From positions 1,674,001-1,738,000 of the forward strand of contig NZ_CP015225.1 in assembly GCF_001623525.1 (NCBI RefSeq): a DNA stretch of 64,000 nt, read 5' to 3'. The notes under the pieces were generated by a model, which saw only the letters and a program-made list of their open reading frames with translations, did not search any database and was not told the DNA's origin. Below are positions 8,726 to 17,128 of this stretch, one piece after another. The position numbers were made by a program, and so were the translations under genes. Positions within the stretch are counted from its first letter, which is position 1. Each line of letters starts with the position of its first letter. Source of the DNA: Pseudomonas fluorescens (GTDB taxonomy: Bacteria > Pseudomonadota > Gammaproteobacteria > Pseudomonadales > Pseudomonadaceae).

Positions 8726-9508
8726 TCAGTGGCGAGTGCCCAGGTAGGCCGAAATGACCTCAGGGTTCTGCCGTACGTCTTCGGGCGAGCCGTCGCCGAT
8801 CTTGCGACCGTAATCGAGCACCACCACGTGGTCGCTGATGTCCATGACCACGCCGATATCGTGCTCGATCAACACCACGGTGGTGCCCAGTTCACGGTTG
8901 ATGTCGACGATAAAGCGGCTCATCTGCTGCTTCTCGTCGGCGTTCATTCCGGCCATGGGCTCGTCCAGCAGCAACAGCCGGGGCTCCGCCGCCAGCGCAC
9001 GGGCCAGTTCCACCCGCTTCTGCAAGCCATAGGGCAACGTGCCCACCAGGGTGTCGCGCCAAGGCTGCAAATGCAGGAACGCGATGACACGCTCGGCCGC
9101 TTCGCGTTGACGGTCGTCCTCGGTCCGGGCGCGACCGATGCGCAGCGCCTGCTCGATCCAGGTGCTGCGGCGCTTGAGGTTGCGTCCGGTGAGCACGTTG
9201 TCGAGCACGCTCATGCCCTTGAACAGCGCGATATTCTGGAATGTCCGGGCAATGCCGCGGACCGCCACGTCGTGGGGGCGCATCCGGCGCCGCTCCTGTC
9301 GATCAAAACGGATGTGCCCGTCCTGGGCCTGGTACACGCCGCTGATGACGTTCAGCAGCGAACTCTTGCCGGCGCCGTTGGGGCCGATCAAGGCGCAGAT
9401 CTCACCGGCGGCGACGCGAAAGCTGATGTCCGTGACCGCTTTGACGCCTTTGAATGACAGCGAAATATGGTCCAGCTCCAGCAAATGCGTGATGGCCGTC
9501 TGGGTCAT
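8726..9508 (-). CDS. HAAT-type ABC transporter ATPase, LivG-like
   Basis: A 260-residue ATPase with Walker A GPNGAGKS (42-49), the LivG-type variant signature LPYGLQKRVELARA in place of LSGGQ, Walker B LLLLDEP followed by MAGMN, and an IEHDIGVVMDISD switch histidine region. The start at 9508 (MTQTAITHLLEL) has an AGGAGA box; the open frame extends further upstream only as a shadow of the preceding gene. It sits 13 bp after the AMP-ligase-like gene. Confidence 0.87.
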   Translation of the reverse strand: MTQTAITHLLELDHISLSFKGVKAVTDISFRVAAGEICALIGPNGAGKSSLLNVISGVYQAQDGHIRFDRQERRRMRPHDVAVRGIARTFQNIALFKGMSVLDNVLTGRNLKRRSTWIEQALRIGRARTEDDRQREAAERVIAFLHLQPWRDTLVGTLPYGLQKRVELARALAAEPRLLLLDEPMAGMNADEKQQMSRFIVDINRELGTTVVLIEHDIGVVMDISDHVVVLDYGRKIGDGSPEDVRQNPEVISAYLGTRH

Positions 9509-9521
9509 GGGGCGTCTCCTC

Positions 9522-10682
9522 TCAGGCCAGTTGCGACTGGAGGCCCGTCCAGTCATCAGTGGTGTGCTGCACCAGGTTCGGCGGCGCTTGCCAGTGAGCC
9601 CCGTCGTCCCACTGGCGAATCTTGATACCCAATGCCTGGAAAAATGCCTGGGTTTCGGGCCGCAAGGCGTCGCCCACCAGCAGCGGCGAGCGAGTGCGGG
9701 AAAAACCCAGCACGTCGCGCAATGGCCGGCGAACCAGCCAGTGCCCCAGATGCCGTTGCAACAGCCCCGGCTGCGCGGCCAACGCCCAGTCCACCAGCCC
9801 GCGCGACCCACTGCCCGGCGCCGGCAAACGTTCCAGCGCATAGCGGTGCAAACGTTCGTAGGTTTCCCGCGTCCCGGCCACCAGCGTCGGGCCCAGCTCG
9901 CGACGATCGCGATCACGGGTCGCCAGGTTCTCAGGGAAGTTCAGGCGAAAACCGGCCATCAACCAAGGCGCCAGCAGATAGCGAGCCTGCCCGCCCGAGG
10001 CGAACGCCCGGGCGGCCAATGCCTCTTCCTGCCGGCCCAGGCCTTCGCGCGTCACCAACCGCTGCCCCTCCTGCAACAGTTCGGCGTGGCTGACGCGTTG
10101 CTCCTCCATCGCCCGTCCACTTCCGCGATAAAAAACAAAGGCCGTCTGCAGCACTTGCCCTTGCGGGGCCAGGTCAACGATTGGCCGCTCGGCAGCCAAC
10201 GCCGCGTAATCCAGCGCTTGCGCAAATGGCGTCGAATCCGCCAGGCCGCGCTTGTCGAGATAAACCAGCACACGAGCAGCCACCTGCGCCGCACGCAGAC
10301 GCAGCATTTCTTCCACGCCTTCGACCAGGACGAAATCCGGCTGTAGCGTGGCGAGCCGTTGCACCTGTTCGGCCGCCGTCTCCAGCGGATCGAACAGACT
10401 CGCCACACCGCCCAACCATTGCGCGGCCAAGGCGGCAAGCAGTGCCTGCGGCCTGGGTCGACTGATGATCGTCAGGGTCGCGCCCGCCGCAAAACCGCGG
10501 GCTTGCAGGGCACTCGCCAAACGGCGCACCTCGTCGGCCACGTGCGCCCAGCTCCGCGCCTGCCAGACACCGAGGTGCTTATGACGCAGCGCGACGTCCT
10601 TGCCATGCTCCAGCGCCTGGCGCTGCAACCACTGGGGCAAGCTGGCCGGGACCGGGTCGAGGGTGTCGGTGAACGTGCCCAT
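9522..10682 (-). CDS. Truncated, degenerate AMP-binding (acyl-CoA synthetase-like) protein
   Basis: The 386-residue product starts like the long AMP-dependent synthetases that often accompany HAAT importers (LPQWLQRQALEHGKDVALR, then SWAHVADEVRRLASALQARG). The phosphate-binding loop, normally of the YTSGTTGxPKG kind, is replaced at 182-199 by FVFYRGSGRAMEEQRVSH. The protein ends soon after LLVGDALRPETQAFFQALG, before the YGxTE, TGD and catalytic-lysine motifs. Family enzymes usually run 550-650 residues. The C-terminal half is absent rather than frameshifted, because the LivG-like gene begins 13 bp later. Adenylation activity therefore looks impossible by the usual mechanism. It could be a pseudoenzyme with a binding or chaperone role, or a remnant kept in frame. 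Confidence 0.6.
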   Translation of the reverse strand: MGTFTDTLDPVPASLPQWLQRQALEHGKDVALRHKHLGVWQARSWAHVADEVRRLASALQARGFAAGATLTIISRPRPQALLAALAAQWLGGVASLFDPLETAAEQVQRLATLQPDFVLVEGVEEMLRLRAAQVAARVLVYLDKRGLADSTPFAQALDYAALAAERPIVDLAPQGQVLQTAFVFYRGSGRAMEEQRVSHAELLQEGQRLVTREGLGRQEEALAARAFASGGQARYLLAPWLMAGFRLNFPENLATRDRDRRELGPTLVAGTRETYERLHRYALERLPAPGSGSRGLVDWALAAQPGLLQRHLGHWLVRRPLRDVLGFSRTRSPLLVGDALRPETQAFFQALGIKIRQWDDGAHWQAPPNLVQHTTDDWTGLQSQLA

Positions 10683-10696
10683 GCTGCCTCCCCCGC

Positions 10697-11794
10697 CTAA
10701 GCGACCGCCGCCGTTTTGGCTGCCACTTTGCGTTGCTCCAGCTCACGCACCAGCGGCAGGACCTTACGGCCGAAATACTCGACTTCTTCCTGGAAGTGCA
10801 GGAAACCGGCGAGCACCAGATCCACCCCCACGGCCTTGAGCGCGACGATGCGTTCGGCGATCTGCTGCGGTGTGCCGATCAGGTTGGTCTTGAAGCCATC
10901 GTTGTATTGCACCAGGTCCTCGAAGCTGGACTTGGCCCAATTGCCCTCGCCTTCCGGGCTGGACTTGCCGGCCTGCTTCGCCGCATCGCCGAAGGCATTG
11001 ACGGCCTCGGGGTCGGCCTGGTCGATGATCTGGGCGAGGACCGCACGCGCCTCTTCTTCGGTGTCGCGGGCAATGACAAAGGCGTTAACGCCGACCTTGA
11101 CCTTGTGGTTGTTGGCCGCGGCTTTCGCCTGGAGGTCATCGATCTGCGCCTTGACGCCTTCTACGGTATTGCCGTTGGTGAAGTACCAGTCCGATACCCG
11201 GGCGGCCATGTCCCGAGCCGCCCGCGAGCTGCCGCCCTGGAAGATCTCCGGGTGCTGCTGCAGTGGTTTTGGCTTGAGGGTGTAGTCGTGGAAGCGGTAG
11301 AAATCACCGCGCAAGGTGAAGTTGTCGGTGGTCCAGATGCCCTTGAGCGCAGTGATGAATTCTTCGGAACGGCGATAGCGCTCATCGTGCTCCAGCCACG
11401 GCTCGCCAATGGCGGTGAACTCGCCCTTGAACCAGCCCGACACGATGTTGACCGCCACCCGTCCGCCGGTCAGGTGATCGATGGTTGCGATCTGCTTGGC
11501 CAACACCGACGGCGTCCACGGCCCCGGCAGTACCGCGGCGATGACTTTCAGGCGCGTGGTGGCAGCCAGCAAGGCATGACTGAACGCCACGGACTCGTGC
11601 TGGTATTCAGCACCGTAGCCGGCGGTAAAGCGCACTTGGGACAGGGCGTAGTCGAAGCCGGCCGCTTCAGCGATCTGGGCCAGCTTGCGGTTGTAGTCGA
11701 TGCCCCAGTCGGTGCGTTGCTCGATTTTGCTGACCACCAGCCCGCCACTGACGTTGGGCACCCAGTAGGCAAATTTGATCGTGTCCTGGCTCAT
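10697..11794 (-). CDS. sfnG: FMNH2-dependent dimethyl sulfone monooxygenase SfnG
   Basis: A 365-residue bacterial-luciferase-like flavin monooxygenase. The N-terminus FAYWVPNVSGGLVVSKIEQR and the later blocks RFTAGYGAEYQHESVAFSHA and VAVNIVSGWFKGEF closely match SfnG as I remember it. SfnG converts dimethyl sulfone to methanesulfinate using FMNH2 and O2, releasing sulfur for assimilation. The start at 11794 (MSQDTIKF) follows a GGAG box; an upstream in-frame extension of 17 residues is unlikely. It is 40 bp downstream of the FMN reductase that would supply FMNH2 and probably shares its sigma-54 promoter. Confidence 0.9.
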   Translation of the reverse strand: MSQDTIKFAYWVPNVSGGLVVSKIEQRTDWGIDYNRKLAQIAEAAGFDYALSQVRFTAGYGAEYQHESVAFSHALLAATTRLKVIAAVLPGPWTPSVLAKQIATIDHLTGGRVAVNIVSGWFKGEFTAIGEPWLEHDERYRRSEEFITALKGIWTTDNFTLRGDFYRFHDYTLKPKPLQQHPEIFQGGSSRAARDMAARVSDWYFTNGNTVEGVKAQIDDLQAKAAANNHKVKVGVNAFVIARDTEEEARAVLAQIIDQADPEAVNAFGDAAKQAGKSSPEGEGNWAKSSFEDLVQYNDGFKTNLIGTPQQIAERIVALKAVGVDLVLAGFLHFQEEVEYFGRKVLPLVRELEQRKVAAKTAAVA

Positions 11795-11834
11795 TACATG
11801 TACTCCACAGCTCGTTTTGAAAGGATGAAATTGA

Positions 11835-12398
11835 TCAGGCGGCACTGGCGTCGCGTCGAACGCTCGGAACCAGGCTCAACAACGCCGACTCGACGGCGCG
11901 CTCGATACGCTCCAGCACCTGTGCACTGCAGATTCGGTATTGGCTGAAATCGGCTTCGCTGGCATAGACCCCCACTGGCAGGCTGAGGGCCTGGAAGAAG
12001 CCGAACAGGGGCCGCAACTGGTGATCGATCATCAAGGCATGGCGATCCGAGCCGCCTGTCGCGGCCAACAGCACCGGTACGTTCTTGAGGGCTTCGTGAT
12101 GAACGAAATCGAACAGGTGCTTGAACAGGCCGGTGTACGAGGCTCGGTACACCGGGCTAGCGGCAATCAGCAGATCGGCCGATTCAATGGCGTGCAGGTC
12201 CTCCTGCACGGCAGCCGGCAACGCCTCGCGACGCAACACCCCGGCGAACTGTGGACCGACCTTGGCCAATTCGATCAAGCGCACCTCGATCGGCAGTTGC
12301 TGCCCAAGCCGCTCCACCAACGCCTGGAGCAGTGTCAGGGTGCGTGACGGGTGCTGCACGCTGCCTGACACCGCCACCACTTTGAATTGCTTGCTCAT
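11835..12398 (-). CDS. msuE: NAD(P)H-dependent FMN reductase (MsuE/SfnF)
   Basis: A 187-residue flavodoxin-fold reductase. Visible signatures: VVAVSGSVQHPSRT (FMN phosphate loop), the LLIAASPVYRASYTGLFKHLFD core, and LLAATGGSDRHALMIDHQLRPLFGFF, all close to MsuE. It reduces FMN for the two-component monooxygenase encoded next. The equivalent gene in P. putida is called sfnF, so either name would fit. It is the first gene of the eight-gene minus-strand run, about 50 bp downstream of a sigma-54 promoter. Confidence 0.88.
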   Translation of the reverse strand: MSKQFKVVAVSGSVQHPSRTLTLLQALVERLGQQLPIEVRLIELAKVGPQFAGVLRREALPAAVQEDLHAIESADLLIAASPVYRASYTGLFKHLFDFVHHEALKNVPVLLAATGGSDRHALMIDHQLRPLFGFFQALSLPVGVYASEADFSQYRICSAQVLERIERAVESALLSLVPSVRRDASAA

Positions 12399-12449
12399 CG
12401 CTTACCCCATGCCTGGAGACGCCACCTCAGCGTCTGCACAAGGTGTAGA

Positions 12450-12464
12450 GCAGCAACCGTGCCA
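12450..12464 (-). promoter_or_regulatory. Sigma-54 promoter of the sfnF/sfnG-transporter operon
   Basis: Read on the minus strand this is TGGCACGGTTGCTGC. It contains the -24 GG (12463-12462) and -12 GC (12451-12450) exactly ten bases apart, and TGGCACG matches the -24 consensus perfectly. Transcription would begin near 12439, giving a leader of about 40 nt before the reductase start at 12398. SfnR, encoded in this window, is the obvious activator. Confidence 0.85.
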
Positions 12465-12546
12465 CCTGAATATCCATTTAATAATCAACAAGTTACGCGA
12501 ATAACCCAATCACTTCGCTGTCGCCTGACGGTCAAGCTGTTGGTCC

Positions 12547-12619
12547 ACTGTTGCCTGGCCAACACCTGGCCTGTCGATGCCCGACGCGGCAACTGTTGCC
12601 CGGCACACAGTTGCGCAAC
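12547..12619. promoter_or_regulatory. Palindrome cluster, candidate SfnR enhancer sites
   Basis: GCAACTGTTGC (12589-12599) and GTTGCGCAAC (12610-12619) are palindromes whose centres are about 20 bp, or two helical turns, apart. ACTGTTGCC occurs at 12547-12555 and again at 12592-12600. They lie roughly 85-155 bp upstream of the sigma-54 promoter, the usual distance for enhancer sites. They also lie upstream of the divergent sfnB-like gene, so one set of sites could serve both. Assignment to SfnR is inference. Confidence 0.5.
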
Positions 12620-12775
12620 AGATTGTCCGTGGCCAGGACAGCCCTTTCGCTGATAAGCGCCGTATGGGCCCCGCATTTACGGGCGTTGGGCCTCGGGCAT
12701 GGACTGTGCAATGGCCTTTGGCACCGGCAGATTTTTCCCCTGCCCGCCTACTCGCCATCAAGAAGGAAGATCAAC

Positions 12776-14020
12776 ATGACCGCACAGCAACAACACCTGC
12801 CGCCGACCCTTTCCACGGGCACCGACTATGAGCTCCTGGCCGAACGCTTCCGGCCGATCTTTGCGCGCATCCAGGCCGGCGCCCTGGAGCGTGAGCAGAC
12901 GCGCAGCCTGCCCTTTGAACAGGTGAAATGGTTGAAGGAAGCCGGCTTTGGCGCCGTCCGCGTACCGGTCGAATATGGCGGTGCCGGGGCTTCGTTGCCG
13001 CAACTGCTGCAATTGCTGATCGAACTGGCTGAAGCCGATTCCAACCTGCCCCAGGCCTTGCGCGGACACTTCGCATTCGTCGAGGACCGTCTCAACGCCC
13101 ACGCCAGCAGCCCACAAGACATCTGGTTCAAGCGTTTCGTCGAAGGTGAACTGGTGGGCAATGCCTGGACGGAAGTCGGCGCGGTGAAGATCGGCGAAGT
13201 CGGCACCCGGGTTTCCCGCCAGGGTGATCAGTGGGTCGTCAATGGCACCAAGTACTACAGCACCGGCAGTATCTTCGCCGACTGGATCGACGTGTATGCC
13301 CAACGCGACGACAACGGCACCGACGTGATTGCCGCCGTCCGCGTACACCAGCCGGGCGTCAAGCAAAGCGATGACTGGGACGGTTTTGGCCAACGCACCA
13401 CCGGCAGCGGCACGTCGCTGTTCGAGAATGCGTTGGTCGAGGCAGAAAACCTCATCGACTTCTCTACCCGCTTCAAATACCAGACCGCGTTTTATCAACT
13501 GGTGTTGCTGGCCGTGCTGACCGGCGCCGGTCGCGCTGCGGTTCATGACATCACCGAGCAAGTGCGCAAACGCACGCGGGTCTTCAGCACCGGCAATGCC
13601 AGCGAAGTGAGCCAGGACGTGCAAGTGCAGCAAGTGATCGGCAGGGCATCGGCCCAGGTCTATGCCGCCGAAGCCACCACCCTGCGCGCCGCGAGCGCCT
13701 CCCAACGCGCCTACGAGAGCCGCTTCAGCCAGGACGCCGAAACCGAGCACACCGCCAACATCGCCGCCGAACTGGAGTCGGCCCAGGCCCAGGTGGTGAT
13801 TTCCGACCTGGTGTTGCGCGCCACCAGCGACCTGTTCAATGCCCTCGGTGCTTCGGCCACCAGCACCAGCAAGACCCTCGACCGCCACTGGCGTAACGCC
13901 CGCACCGCTGCCTCGCATAATCCATTGATCTACAAGGAGCGCATCATTGGTGATTGGGAAATCAACGGTACGGAACCGCCGTATGTCTGGCAGATTGGCG
14001 GAGGGTCGAAGCAGCTTTGA
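12776..14020 (+). CDS. sfnB: SfnB-like acyl-CoA-dehydrogenase-fold flavin monooxygenase
   Basis: A 414-residue protein with the three-part acyl-CoA dehydrogenase fold used by DszC and SfnB flavin-dependent monooxygenases: an N-terminal helical part with FGAVRVPVEYGGAGAS, a middle beta domain with WTEVGAV and WVVNGTKYYSTGS, and a C-terminal four-helix part ending RTAASHNPLIYKERIIGDWE. The start at 12776 follows AAGGAAGA. It is divergent from the sfnF operon across 377 bp, contains the candidate enhancer sites, and belongs to the sulfur-scavenging block. The substrate is not established. The gene name follows family resemblance and linkage. Confidence 0.75.
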   Translation: MTAQQQHLPPTLSTGTDYELLAERFRPIFARIQAGALEREQTRSLPFEQVKWLKEAGFGAVRVPVEYGGAGASLPQLLQLLIELAEADSNLPQALRGHFAFVEDRLNAHASSPQDIWFKRFVEGELVGNAWTEVGAVKIGEVGTRVSRQGDQWVVNGTKYYSTGSIFADWIDVYAQRDDNGTDVIAAVRVHQPGVKQSDDWDGFGQRTTGSGTSLFENALVEAENLIDFSTRFKYQTAFYQLVLLAVLTGAGRAAVHDITEQVRKRTRVFSTGNASEVSQDVQVQQVIGRASAQVYAAEATTLRAASASQRAYESRFSQDAETEHTANIAAELESAQAQVVISDLVLRATSDLFNALGASATSTSKTLDRHWRNARTAASHNPLIYKERIIGDWEINGTEPPYVWQIGGGSKQL

Positions 14021-14361
14021 GTAGCACATCCGAGAAGGACTGGCTCAGCGCTTGCGGGCGCTGGCTAGAAATATCCAGCGAAGAATGGCTCGAGGGCAAA
14101 GCGGCGAATGCTCATCTGTCGAGGGATAGGGGTGCTGAAGCCGCTAAAGTCAAAAGGCCTTGAAAGGGCTGGCTGTAAGAGCGGAACCACAAGCAGCCAT
14201 TACCTCAGCGGATATACGCACCAACCAATCCCCCAAAAAACGATGAACGATCTGCCCCAACGCAAACACATGAGACCAAGTACAGAAAGGATCAACTAGC
14301 TGACGACCTGAACACACCGCATAATCCATCTACCCCCCATCCACCCAAAGGGTCGCTGAAG
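14021..14361. other. Intergenic stretch with no recognised feature
   Basis: 341 bp. Short frames exist, but none has a convincing start, composition or similarity. I see no REP element, clear terminator or promoter. Base composition drops toward AT at 14200-14340, before the methyltransferase gene. Confidence 0.5.
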
Positions 14362-15132
14362 ATGACAGTCATCCATAAGGCCGCTCAGATAGGATACTCA
14401 GCAGAAGCCAGCACCTATACCCAAGGGCGCCCAGGCTACCCAAGCGAAATACTGGCATGGCTCAGCAGCGCACTGGAAATCAGCCCAGGATCGACAGTCG
14501 TTGAGTTAGGAGCCGGTACCGGTAAATTTACTCGCCTGCTGGACTCAATGGCGATCAATGCCATCGCCATCGAACCGGTCGAGGCGATGCGAATCGAGTT
14601 TGCCAAGCATCTGCCGAACACCAGGATTCTGGAGGGAACGGCCGAATCCATTCCCCTCGAGGCAGGGACGGCGCAGGCGCTCGTATGCGCCCAGGCCTTC
14701 CACTGGTTCGCGAATGAAACCGCGCTCCAGGAAATTCACCGAGTACTCAAACCGGGCGGCCGGCTCGGCTTGATCTGGAACGTGCGTGATGAGTCCGTGG
14801 ACTGGGTGGCCGACATCACTAAAATCATCACCCCCTTCGAAGGCGATACCCCACGCTTTCATACTGGAAACTGGCGACATCCCTTCAACGGACGTTACTT
14901 CTCGCAGCCCGAACTGACCTGTTTCAGTTACACCCACGCAGGCAGCCCCGAGACGGTCATCCTGGATCGCTTTCTGTCCGTGAGTTTTATTGCAGCACTG
15001 CCTGACGCAGAGAAGAAACGGGTAGCGGATCAACTACTGGCCTTGATTCAGACCCATCCGGCTCTGCGCGGACGCAAGCACATTGAGTTCCCTTATCAGA
15101 CCCACGCTTATTCATGTCGCCGCCTGGATTGA
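14362..15132 (+). CDS. Class I SAM-dependent methyltransferase
   Basis: A 256-residue soluble protein of the Methyltransf_11 kind. Motif I VVELGAGTGKFTRLL lies near 46-60, an acidic ribose-binding residue in AIAIEPVEAM follows, and ALVCAQAFHWF and EIHRVLKPGGRLGLIWNVRD form motifs II-III. The N-terminal YSAEASTYTQGRPGYP is typical of small-molecule methyltransferases related to trans-aconitate or UbiE-like enzymes. The acceptor is unknown. It stands alone, with the CPBP gene 48 bp downstream. Confidence 0.8.
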   Translation: MTVIHKAAQIGYSAEASTYTQGRPGYPSEILAWLSSALEISPGSTVVELGAGTGKFTRLLDSMAINAIAIEPVEAMRIEFAKHLPNTRILEGTAESIPLEAGTAQALVCAQAFHWFANETALQEIHRVLKPGGRLGLIWNVRDESVDWVADITKIITPFEGDTPRFHTGNWRHPFNGRYFSQPELTCFSYTHAGSPETVILDRFLSVSFIAALPDAEKKRVADQLLALIQTHPALRGRKHIEFPYQTHAYSCRRLD

Positions 15133-15180
15133 ATCACGACGCCATCAACCCAGCAGGAACTCGTACCTGACGCCCTCAAA

Positions 15181-15948
15181 ATGCTGGCATCATGCCTTTT
15201 TCCTTGCACTCATGGAGTGACTGTGACGAATCTAAGTGCCGCCCCTGAGTTTGCAACCGCCGCCACTTTACCGCCCTACCGCTTCTTTCCCCGGCTCGGG
15301 ATGTTTGTACTTGCAACCCTGATAGTCTTTCTGGCTGCAGTGCCCGAAGTCCTTTTCATACCCGCAGACATGCAGGCCTACCTGACGTTCACCACCACCT
15401 CAGGTATCACCGCGCTCGCTCTCCTCGCCCTCTTCGCCCTGCAGTACCGCTCCGATGCGCGCACTCAATGGCGCGGTCATTACATTGGCAAACCCCTGCA
15501 GTGGGGCGCGCTTGGCATCGTGGGCTCCTACCTGTTTTTCGGGGTCGCCATATTCGTGCTGGGGCTGCCGCGAGAAGTGTTCATGGCCCAGCTCCTGGAC
15601 GGGCTCAACAATTGGCAGGCCACGATCAAGATCGCCTCGCTGATCGTGTTGCCGCCCATCGCTGAAGAGTTATTTTTCCGCCATTACATGCTCCGGCTGT
15701 TCCCCTATGAGAACAGCCGTACCTGGACATGGATCGCGATCATCGTCACGTCAGCCATCTTCGCCGGCATGCACATCCAATACGGGAACTGGATAACCGT
15801 CGCGCTGATCTTCTCCTGTGGAGGCGTATTCGCCATTGCAAGAGTGGTCAGCGGTGGCTTGCTGGTGCCAGTGCTCCTGCATTCGCTGGCCGAAATGGTT
15901 GCACTGACCACTGACAAGTCTTTCTCGCTGATGGGGCTTTACGGTTGA
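15181..15948 (+). CDS. CPBP-family intramembrane glutamic endopeptidase
   Basis: A membrane protein of up to 255 residues with about six hydrophobic segments. The catalytic motif EELFFRHYM begins at Glu162, and the later FAGMHIQYG and LLVPVLLHSLAEM segments carry the conserved histidines. These fit the CPBP (Abi/CAAX-like) protease family. Bacterial members often lie beside peptide or bacteriocin functions, and this one is followed at once by a small exported protein. The ATG at 15181 has no visible ribosome-binding site. A GTG at 15223 has GGAG five bases upstream and could be the true start, removing 14 residues. Confidence 0.8.
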   Translation: MLASCLFPCTHGVTVTNLSAAPEFATAATLPPYRFFPRLGMFVLATLIVFLAAVPEVLFIPADMQAYLTFTTTSGITALALLALFALQYRSDARTQWRGHYIGKPLQWGALGIVGSYLFFGVAIFVLGLPREVFMAQLLDGLNNWQATIKIASLIVLPPIAEELFFRHYMLRLFPYENSRTWTWIAIIVTSAIFAGMHIQYGNWITVALIFSCGGVFAIARVVSGGLLVPVLLHSLAEMVALTTDKSFSLMGLYG

Positions 15949-15992
15949 ATCAGGCAAAGGCGCAAACGTCAGCACCTCAAACAAGGGCAACC

Positions 15993-16370
15993 ATGACCTC
16001 TCACGCAGCGTGCCTCGGACTGTCTGCCTTGACGCTCGCCTTCCTGAGTGGGCCCGTCCAGGCCTCGACGTGGCAGATCTGCCACCTGGAGCTACGTATC
16101 GTCGAGGTCTTGAAACAACCCTACCCGCAGCTTCAGGCGCAGATCCTAAAAGTCAGGCCGAAGTCCGCCTCGGTGGAGTGCCCAGCGCAAGGCTCATCGC
16201 TCACCTTCACCCCGGAAACCCCGGACTACCAAGCCACGCTCCCCCGCCGGCAATGGCCCCGGAAAGGACAGTCACTACAGGTCGACTACCGCTACCTGGA
16301 TGGCATCTGTAAAGGTGATGGCAACTCGTATGCGTGTCGTATCAAACACTACCCGGTGGTGGGTCGATAA
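15993..16370 (+). CDS. Small exported protein of unknown function
   Basis: A 125-residue protein with a signal peptide (cleavage near GPVQA-STW) and four cysteines in the mature part (ICH, VECP, GICKGD, YACR), consistent with periplasmic disulfides. I place the start at 15993, behind an AAGGG box. A TTG-initiated longer frame would overlap the CPBP stop. It follows the CPBP gene after 44 bp, so the two are probably cotranscribed. I do not recognise a family. Confidence 0.6.
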   Translation: MTSHAACLGLSALTLAFLSGPVQASTWQICHLELRIVEVLKQPYPQLQAQILKVRPKSASVECPAQGSSLTFTPETPDYQATLPRRQWPRKGQSLQVDYRYLDGICKGDGNSYACRIKHYPVVGR

Positions 16371-16417
16371 TCAGGCGGCTGGAGACACTGGCATTTAGCT
16401 GATGGCCTCAATGCGGC

Positions 16418-17113
16418 TCAAGCCAACAACTCCGTGATCCAGCGAGCCTGCCGGGCGATGTCCTGCAGCTTCTCTTGCGGCACGGTTTGCCGTGCCTTGG
16501 CGAAGCTGGTGAGGGTCTTTTGCTTCTGACGCAGCAGGCGTTGCCACTTGGCCAGGAAGACCGGGGTTCGCGCTTGCATCTGCAGCGGGCCGAAGTACAG
16601 CTCCTCGGCGGTGTACGTCACTGGCCCGGCGCGCTCGGCGACGATGATCTCGTAGTAGAAACGGTTTTCCCGCAGCACTTCCTCGCAAAGGATGCGGTAG
16701 TCGTTTTCCATCAGCCACTGGCGCAGCGGTTGTTCGCCGCCGTTGGGTTGTAGAATCAGCCGCTCGTGCCCGCTCAGCCGTGCTTTGCCGCTGTCCAGGA
16801 TGTCGCGGATCGTCTCACCGCCCATGCCGCAGAGGCTGATCGCCGTGATCCCGTCTTCCGGCTCGATTGCCGCCAGGCCATTGGCCAGGCGCACGCTGAT
16901 CCGCCGTTCCAGGCCATTCTCGACCACGGTGCGTTCGGCGGCGCGCAACGGCGTCAACGCCACCTCGCCGGCCACCGCTGCCGCAATGACGCCACGGCGC
17001 AACAAGGCCACCGGCAGGTACGCGTGATCCGAGCCGATATCGGCCAAGTGCGCACCTGCCGGCATATGCGCCGCCACGCGCTCCAGGCGCATGGACAATG
17101 TCTGTTCGTTCAA
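16418..17113 (-). CDS. trmK: tRNA (adenine(22)-N1)-methyltransferase TrmK
   Basis: A 231-residue SAM enzyme of the TrmK/YqfN family. The SAM motif is LADIGSDHAYLPVALL (about 23-38), followed by GEVALTPLRAAERTV, SLCGMGGETIRDIL and the characteristic LILQPNGGEQPLRQWL. It methylates A22 of tRNA. The start appears to be TTG at 17113, preceded by AGGGAA. The first ATG, seven codons later, has no ribosome-binding site. It lies 15 bp after gal and probably rides on that transcript. Confidence 0.88.
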   Translation of the reverse strand: MNEQTLSMRLERVAAHMPAGAHLADIGSDHAYLPVALLRRGVIAAAVAGEVALTPLRAAERTVVENGLERRISVRLANGLAAIEPEDGITAISLCGMGGETIRDILDSGKARLSGHERLILQPNGGEQPLRQWLMENDYRILCEEVLRENRFYYEIIVAERAGPVTYTAEELYFGPLQMQARTPVFLAKWQRLLRQKQKTLTSFAKARQTVPQEKLQDIARQARWITELLA

Positions 17114-17128
17114 CTGCAGTTCCCTGGG

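Noticed and set aside
12700..12735. Second sigma-54 promoter for the sfnB-like gene (TTGGCAC motif)
   Set aside because: No GC doublet at the required ten-base spacing, so the -12 element is missing.
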